64,000 nt of DNA, taken from an uncultured Christensenella sp. (lineage in GTDB: Bacteria; Bacillota; Clostridia; Christensenellales; Borkfalkiaceae). Of the stretch, positions 60,077 to 64,000 are shown piece after piece. The stretch's first letter is position 1, and each line of letters begins with the position of its first letter. Location: assembly GCA_910585705.1 (NCBI GenBank), contig CAJUER010000003.1, positions 122,914 through 186,913 on the forward strand, given 5' to 3'. A model generated the notes under the pieces. That model saw only the letters and a list, made by a program, of their open reading frames with translations, did no database searches and was not told where the DNA came from. The translations under genes were made by a program, and so were the position numbers.

Positions 60077-60730
60077 TCACCCGATATTGCAGATATTTTT
60101 AAGCTCGCGCGAAAGCGTTTTGAAACAGAGCGAAAGATTGTTTAAATACTGTTCGGTCGTGCTTCCGCTTCCCGCCGCGTCGGAAATTATTTTAAACGCA
60201 AAGCAGGGGACCTGCGCGTGCATGCAAACCTGCGCAACCGCGCCGCCCTCCATATCGCGTATATCGGCGGACAGTGTCTCCGTCAGCAGATTAAAATCCT
60301 CCTTGCTGTCGTTGAACCTGTCGCCCGTCGTAAGTTTTTTAAGGGGGTAGAGGCGGCTAACCGCAAGCGGCAAAAAGTTTTCTTTGCACTCGTCAAGCGT
60401 GCCTATCTGCGTGCCGTTAAGCTGCGTAAGGTCAAAGTCGTATTGCACTGCGTGTGAAACCGAATATATTTCGCCGACGCGCACACCGTCGTTCAGTCCT
60501 CCCGCAACGCCTAAGTTGATTACCGCTTCGGGCTTGAATTTGCTTATTGCAATTTGAGTTCCGCAAGCCGCGTTTACCTTGCCTACGCCGCAAATTACAA
60601 CCGCAGTTTTTTCGCCGTAAAGCTTGCCCTTTACAACTTTTTTACCGCATATGATTTTTTCCGAAACCGAACTCATCTGCGCGATTACGGGCGCGGCTTC
60701 TTTATCCATTGCAATTACAAAACATTTCAT
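60077..60730 (-). CDS. mtnN: MTA/SAH nucleosidase
   Basis: Cleaves methylthioadenosine and S-adenosylhomocysteine, giving the substrate of LuxS. From ATG 60730 it has 217 residues: CFVIAMDKEAAPV at the start, INLGVAGGLND, and RDMEGGAVAQVCMHAQVPCFAFKIISDAA with the substrate-binding Met-Glu and catalytic Asp. A longer GTG-started frame to 60787 would include the promoter and is rejected. No ribosome site is visible because the promoter abuts the ATG. Confidence 0.93.
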   Translation of the reverse strand: MKCFVIAMDKEAAPVIAQMSSVSEKIICGKKVVKGKLYGEKTAVVICGVGKVNAACGTQIAISKFKPEAVINLGVAGGLNDGVRVGEIYSVSHAVQYDFDLTQLNGTQIGTLDECKENFLPLAVSRLYPLKKLTTGDRFNDSKEDFNLLTETLSADIRDMEGGAVAQVCMHAQVPCFAFKIISDAAGSGSTTEQYLNNLSLCFKTLSRELKNICNIG

Positions 60731-60736
60731 ATTTTC

Positions 60737-60765
60737 ATTATACCAGAAAAACGTGCGAATATCAA
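60737..60765 (-). promoter_or_regulatory. Promoter of mtnN-luxS-ung, leaderless arrangement
   Basis: On the minus strand TTGATA (60765-60760), 17 bases, TATAAT (60742-60737). The expected start of transcription is 60,730, the A of the mtnN ATG. Confidence 0.75.
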
Positions 60766-60799
60766 GTGAATTAAAAACAGTCCGCACCGCGCGGACTGT

Positions 60800-61711
60800 T
60801 TAAAGCATTAACGATTCAACGTATTCTATTTGCGCCTTGTTTGCAAGGTTCTTTGTGAATGCGCAGGCGCTTCCCGCCGCAGTAGCAAAGTTCAAAGCGG
60901 AGAAGTAGTTGCCGGACTTTAAATATTCGTGTATGAAGCCCGCAATCATCGAATCCCCCGCGCCGACGGAGTTTACAAGCTGCCCGCGCGCCGCGCGCAC
61001 ATAAATCGCCTGTCGGCTTTCGGTAACCATCGCCGCGCCCGCACTGCCCATAGAAACTATTACGTTGCGTGCGCCCCATTCCTGAAGCTTGCGCGCGCAG
61101 GCGTAAATTCCTTCGATGTCGGGTATTGCGTTCAGTCCGAAAATTTCGCACATTTCGTAAATGTTCGGTTTTATTAAAAAGGGGTTGTATTTCAGCGTTT
61201 CCGTAAGCAGTTTACCGCACGCGTCTACAACAAGGTTGACTCCCTTAATGTTTTTCAGTCTTTTAAAAAGATTTGCATATGTGTTTTCGCCGAGAGAGGA
61301 GGGGACGCTTCCGCTTACGATAAGCCAGTCGCCTTCCTTTAAAAGCCCTTTCAACTTCCGCACGAGTTTGTTTACGTCGTTTTCGCAAACCTCCGCGCCC
61401 GTGCCGTTTATGTCCGTTTCATTGTTGCTCTTTATTTTTACGTTTATGCGGCTTTGTCCCGCTACCTGAATAAAGTTGTGGTTAAGTCCCAAAGCGGTTA
61501 CTTTGTCAAGAATGGCTTTGCCCGTAAAGCCGGCAACGAATCCGAGCGCAAGCGTTTCGTCGCCAAGCTCTTTTAACGCGAGTGAAACGTTCAGACCCTT
61601 TCCTCCTACGGCAAGCCTTTCCGATACGGTTCGGTTCACCATTCCGCTTTTGATGTTATTTACTTGTACATAATAATCCAGCGAAGGATTAAACGTTACG
61701 GTGTAAATCAT
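60800..61711 (-). CDS. PfkB-family sugar-phosphate kinase (1-phosphofructokinase-like)
   Basis: A 303-residue ribokinase-fold enzyme. TVTFNPSLDYYVQVN at the start, ERLAVGGKGLNVSLALKELG and the C-terminal anion hole NSVGAGDSMIAGFIHE (catalytic Asp) fit the FruK/LacC branch that phosphorylates fructose 1-phosphate or tagatose 6-phosphate. The sugar cannot be settled without neighbours of a sugar operon; none is present. No ribosome site is seen; the promoter abuts the ATG. It is transcribed divergently from ssrA. Confidence 0.85.
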   Translation of the reverse strand: MIYTVTFNPSLDYYVQVNNIKSGMVNRTVSERLAVGGKGLNVSLALKELGDETLALGFVAGFTGKAILDKVTALGLNHNFIQVAGQSRINVKIKSNNETDINGTGAEVCENDVNKLVRKLKGLLKEGDWLIVSGSVPSSLGENTYANLFKRLKNIKGVNLVVDACGKLLTETLKYNPFLIKPNIYEMCEIFGLNAIPDIEGIYACARKLQEWGARNVIVSMGSAGAAMVTESRQAIYVRAARGQLVNSVGAGDSMIAGFIHEYLKSGNYFSALNFATAAGSACAFTKNLANKAQIEYVESLML

Positions 61712-61717
61712 ATACTA

Positions 61718-61746
61718 ACTTTATATTATTTGCGAAAATTTGTCAA
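61718..61746 (-). promoter_or_regulatory. Promoter of the pfkB-like gene, leaderless arrangement
   Basis: On the minus strand consensus TTGACA (61746-61741), 17 bases, TAAAGT (61723-61718). The expected transcription start is the A of the ATG at 61,711. Confidence 0.65.
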
Positions 61747-61766
61747 TAAAAAACAAATTTAAACGC

Positions 61767-61796
61767 TTGATTTTTTTACTGCCGCAAGGTTATAAT
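61767..61796 (+). promoter_or_regulatory. ssrA promoter
   Basis: TTGATT at 61767-61772, 18 bases, TATAAT at 61791-61796. Transcription would begin about 30 bases before the mature tmRNA 5' end, leaving a short leader for RNase P removal. Confidence 0.65.
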
Positions 61797-61834
61797 TATT
61801 GTACGGAAATATTCCATAATATCGATTTGCTTTC

Positions 61835-62222
61835 GGGCGAGTTTCAGATTCGATTGCGGGCAAAGAAAGAGAAAAGCATATCAAAGGCTCGGCTTTGTAA
61901 AAACGGAATTTAAATTTAAACGCAGAATCAAAAGATTCGAAAGTCGTAGCTTTCCCCTCGAACAGAGCGGCAAGCTTGGCTTGCGCAGCGTAACTTAAAC
62001 GCTGTCCGTCGCCTACGGTTCACCGTTGACCGTAATGCGGCGCTATTCAAACGGTTAACTTATTAATGCGTTTTACCGCCCGCGTTAATTCGTAATTCGC
62101 GGTATGCCTTTGCAACGGCCCGTCCGTCGGCGCTTGCAAGGAAAGTTTAAAGGCGGAATAAGTATGTAGAAAGCTCTGCCTGACCCCGTAAGACTCGGGT
62201 GCAAGTCCCGACTCGTCCACCA
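61835..62222 (+). ncRNA. ssrA: Transfer-messenger RNA (tmRNA)
   Basis: Rescues stalled ribosomes by trans-translation. The 5' end GGGCGAG (61835-61841) pairs with CTCGTCC (62212-62218) as a 7-bp acceptor stem with one G-U, followed by encoded ACCA. The 5' D-like region has CAGATTCGATTGCGGGC, and GGCTCGGCTTTGTAAAAACGG precedes the tag. The 3' half has the tmRNA blocks GTCCGTCGGCG and TAAGTATGTAGAA. The tag likely resumes at GCA 61922 and ends at TAA 61991: 23 residues, starting AESKDSK and ending ASLACAA. The T-loop reads TGCAAGT where TTCGA-type is usual. The length of 388 is normal. Confidence 0.9.
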
Positions 62223-63789
62223 CACGAGACGTATACGCACACCCTGCGTTTACGTCAGAATTAGAGGTTGATATATCGACCTCTTTTTCTTTTACGCCGC
62301 TTTCGTCCTCGCCGCCGTCGGGGTAATCGGGAAAAATCAAATTCAAAAGCAATTCATTTTGCTGTTCGCCTTTTAAGTTGAAAATCACTTTCATTTTATC
62401 GTCATACAGCACAACACGATAAATAAACGTGTCGATTAGGTCTTTGCGGTTTTTCGTCTTGGAATAGTCCAGCGTTCTAAAATGTAACAGCCATTTGCGA
62501 ATGTCCGCATAGGTGTAATTGATTTGCAACGCCTTTTCGCTCTCTATGGTGTCGTTCAGTTCCTTGTTCTCGCTCTCTAACTTTTCAATTTGAGCCAAAA
62601 TCGTGTCCGCGATTTTGCCCAGCATAAGGGCTTGCATAAGGTTGTTTATCGCCTTTTGGTTGTCTGCGACTAAACTTTCAAGCCGCTTTATCTCGCTGTC
62701 GTTGCGCTCCTCTTGTATCAACATATAGGTTTCTGCCGCGACCATATCAATAAAATCGTCCGTCAAAACGCCGTGCGGATTTTGCTCCGTGCCGTTGCCC
62801 ACAATGGCGTAAACAATTTCGTCCTCAATAAATTGCTTGCGTATCGTCCGCTTGTCGCAAATGCCTTTTGTCGTTCCTACGCACTTGTAGTAGTGATGTA
62901 TCTTTTTGCTTTTACTCGTGGACGATATACCCGTCATTTTGTGTCCGCACTTGCCGCACAACAATTTTTCCGACAAAAGATATTCGACCTTTGCTTTGCC
63001 GCGCGAGGGGGCGGCGGCGTATTTCGCTAACACCTTTTGCGCCTCTGCAAAAAGCCCGTCGTCGATTATGCGCGGCATACCGCCGTCGATTTCCTCGTCG
63101 TGAAAAATGTACTTGCCCAAATACCGCCGATTGCTGAAAATGCGGTGAAAACTGCTTTTGTTCCACTTGCCGCCCGTTGCGGTGGGTATTCCGCGCTCGT
63201 TCATATAGCGTATCAAATCGGCATAATTGTAGCCCGCGACAAACATTTCAAACAGTTTTCTGACAATGGGCGCGGTGTCCTCGTTGACAATAAAACTTTT
63301 GTCCTCGCTGACTTTGTAACCGAGCGGAACGCTCCCGCCGAAAAACTTACATTTCGAGGCAGATATAGCGATACCGCGCTTTATCTTCTGCGACAATTCC
63401 GCGCTGTAATATTCCGCCATACTTTCAAGTACGCCCTCAATCAAAATGCCGCTCGCGTCGTCCGTGATATTCTCTTTTGCCGAGAGTACGCGAACGCCGT
63501 TTTTCTTTAACTTGGCTTTGTACGTTGCGCTGTCATAGCGGTTACGGGCGAAACGGTCTAACTGATAGACAACGACAAACTGAAAGCCTTTGCGCTTGCT
63601 GTCCTCAATCATTTGCAGAAATTCTGGGCGTTTGTCTGTCGTTCCCGTCAATGCGCGGTCTATGTACTCGTGGACTATGCGCAAGCCGCTCCGCTCTGCG
63701 AAAGCGTAACATTCTTTGAGTTGTCCCTCAATGCTTTGCTCGTTCTGCGCGTGTGAACTGAAACGGGCGTAGATAACTGCGTTTTTCAT
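62047..63789 (-). CDS. Large serine recombinase of the ssrA-associated element
   Basis: About 580 residues from ATG 63789, chosen for its AAAGGAG and the family start VIYARFSSHAQ; a longer frame to 63909 is not supported. The catalytic domain has YARFSSHAQNEQSIEGQ (likely Ser11), VVYQLDRFARNRYD; the recombinase domain has GYKVSEDKSF, MNERGIPTATGGKWNKSSFHRIF; a zinc ribbon LLCGKCGHKMTG and YYKCVG; then a coiled coil. Real integrase sequence appears to end near GCAYTSR. The rest, from VVDESGLAPESYG, is antisense tmRNA sequence read through the junction. In the excised form its end would differ. Confidence 0.88.
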   Translation of the reverse strand: MKNAVIYARFSSHAQNEQSIEGQLKECYAFAERSGLRIVHEYIDRALTGTTDKRPEFLQMIEDSKRKGFQFVVVYQLDRFARNRYDSATYKAKLKKNGVRVLSAKENITDDASGILIEGVLESMAEYYSAELSQKIKRGIAISASKCKFFGGSVPLGYKVSEDKSFIVNEDTAPIVRKLFEMFVAGYNYADLIRYMNERGIPTATGGKWNKSSFHRIFSNRRYLGKYIFHDEEIDGGMPRIIDDGLFAEAQKVLAKYAAAPSRGKAKVEYLLSEKLLCGKCGHKMTGISSTSKSKKIHHYYKCVGTTKGICDKRTIRKQFIEDEIVYAIVGNGTEQNPHGVLTDDFIDMVAAETYMLIQEERNDSEIKRLESLVADNQKAINNLMQALMLGKIADTILAQIEKLESENKELNDTIESEKALQINYTYADIRKWLLHFRTLDYSKTKNRKDLIDTFIYRVVLYDDKMKVIFNLKGEQQNELLLNLIFPDYPDGGEDESGVKEKEVDISTSNSDVNAGCAYTSRVVDESGLAPESYGVRQSFLHTYSAFKLSLQAPTDGPLQRHTANYELTRAVKRINKLTV

Positions 63790-64000
63790 TGTGTTTTGCT
63801 CCTTTGCGCTGTCCGTGTGGTGTGCGGACTGCGGCTTAAAAATTTTGTTGTTCGCTTTGGTGCTTACCGTCTTAACCGGCAAAAAATGCCGCCGCAGGCA
63901 AATTGTCAAGGGTTTGCGCCGTAGGCGACGACGGTTTTATGCCTAACGGGAGATAAATCGTCGCCCTTTACAATTTGTCAAGGCGGCGTATTCCGTCCTC
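62223..64000. mobile_element. Second integrated element at the ssrA 3' end (partial)
   Basis: Element DNA begins right after the encoded CCA of the tmRNA. The recombinase gene is the first gene, pointing at the junction, and the element continues past the window edge. Its far end, where a duplicated core would be expected, is not in view, so its size and cargo are unknown. Its base composition is close to that of the host. Confidence 0.7.

Noticed and set aside
60731..60787. N-terminal extension of mtnN from GTG 60787
   Set aside because: The extension covers a consensus -35 and -10 promoter, and the family start begins at ATG 60730.

Overview
The window reads as a chromosome segment of a spore-forming, Gram-positive, anaerobic-type Firmicute of the class Clostridia, with moderate GC. 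Support comes from CotF-like coat proteins, a YlbJ-type sporulation membrane protein, a PdaB-like deacetylase, RNA polymerase genes of Firmicute type, an ECF/BioY-type uptake system and several radical-SAM enzymes. No species can be named from the sequence alone.

Layout. 1-22,080 is dense housekeeping DNA: folate synthesis (folP end, folB-folK fusion), a Ppx/GppA phosphatase, maf, an MreB-like actin, lepA, a methyltransferase-like repair protein, hemW, guaB-guaA, an ECF-like S component with a DUF4430-like lipoprotein, bioY, alr, a folate cyclo-ligase, rsmD, coaD, a DAHP synthase, prephenate dehydratase, ylbJ and a patatin phospholipase. The next gene, rarA, is cut in two by a 13.8-kb, visibly AT-rich mobile island (22,482-36,275). 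After the rarA 3' half come tfoX, radA, an ispD-ispF fusion, rqcP, rpoB-rpoC, a DUF368 transporter, an EFR1-type ferredoxin, an epimerase with a zinc-finger tail, CotF-like proteins, a membrane-anchored SF2 helicase, a deacetylase, a tandem OB-fold protein, apgM, ung, luxS, mtnN, a PfkB kinase and the tmRNA gene ssrA. A second serine-recombinase element starts exactly at the ssrA 3' end and runs out of the window.

The rarA island is the main point of interest. Removing it at a shared GAA codon restores an in-frame rarA of about 439 residues. The island carries its own full-length but divergent rarA just inside its left end, in line with the host operon, so it appears to replace the gene it destroys. 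Its cargo is a candidate peptide-modification cluster (three radical-SAM/SPASM-type proteins around a 48-residue peptide with its own promoter). That cluster is followed in the same operon by a small P-loop kinase and a KAP-like NTPase, and then by defence-like genes (HEPN/ApeA-like protein, AAA-DUF4143 ATPase, DUF4238-like protein). The island's large serine recombinase is frameshifted.

A second theme is gene starts. Several genes (bioY, alr, mtnN, the pfkB-like kinase, the helicase, the first radical-SAM gene, and nearly lepA) have no Shine-Dalgarno and a -10 hexamer placed so that transcription would begin at or within a few bases of the start codon. This suggests recurrent leaderless mRNAs in this lineage, including one inside the mobile island.
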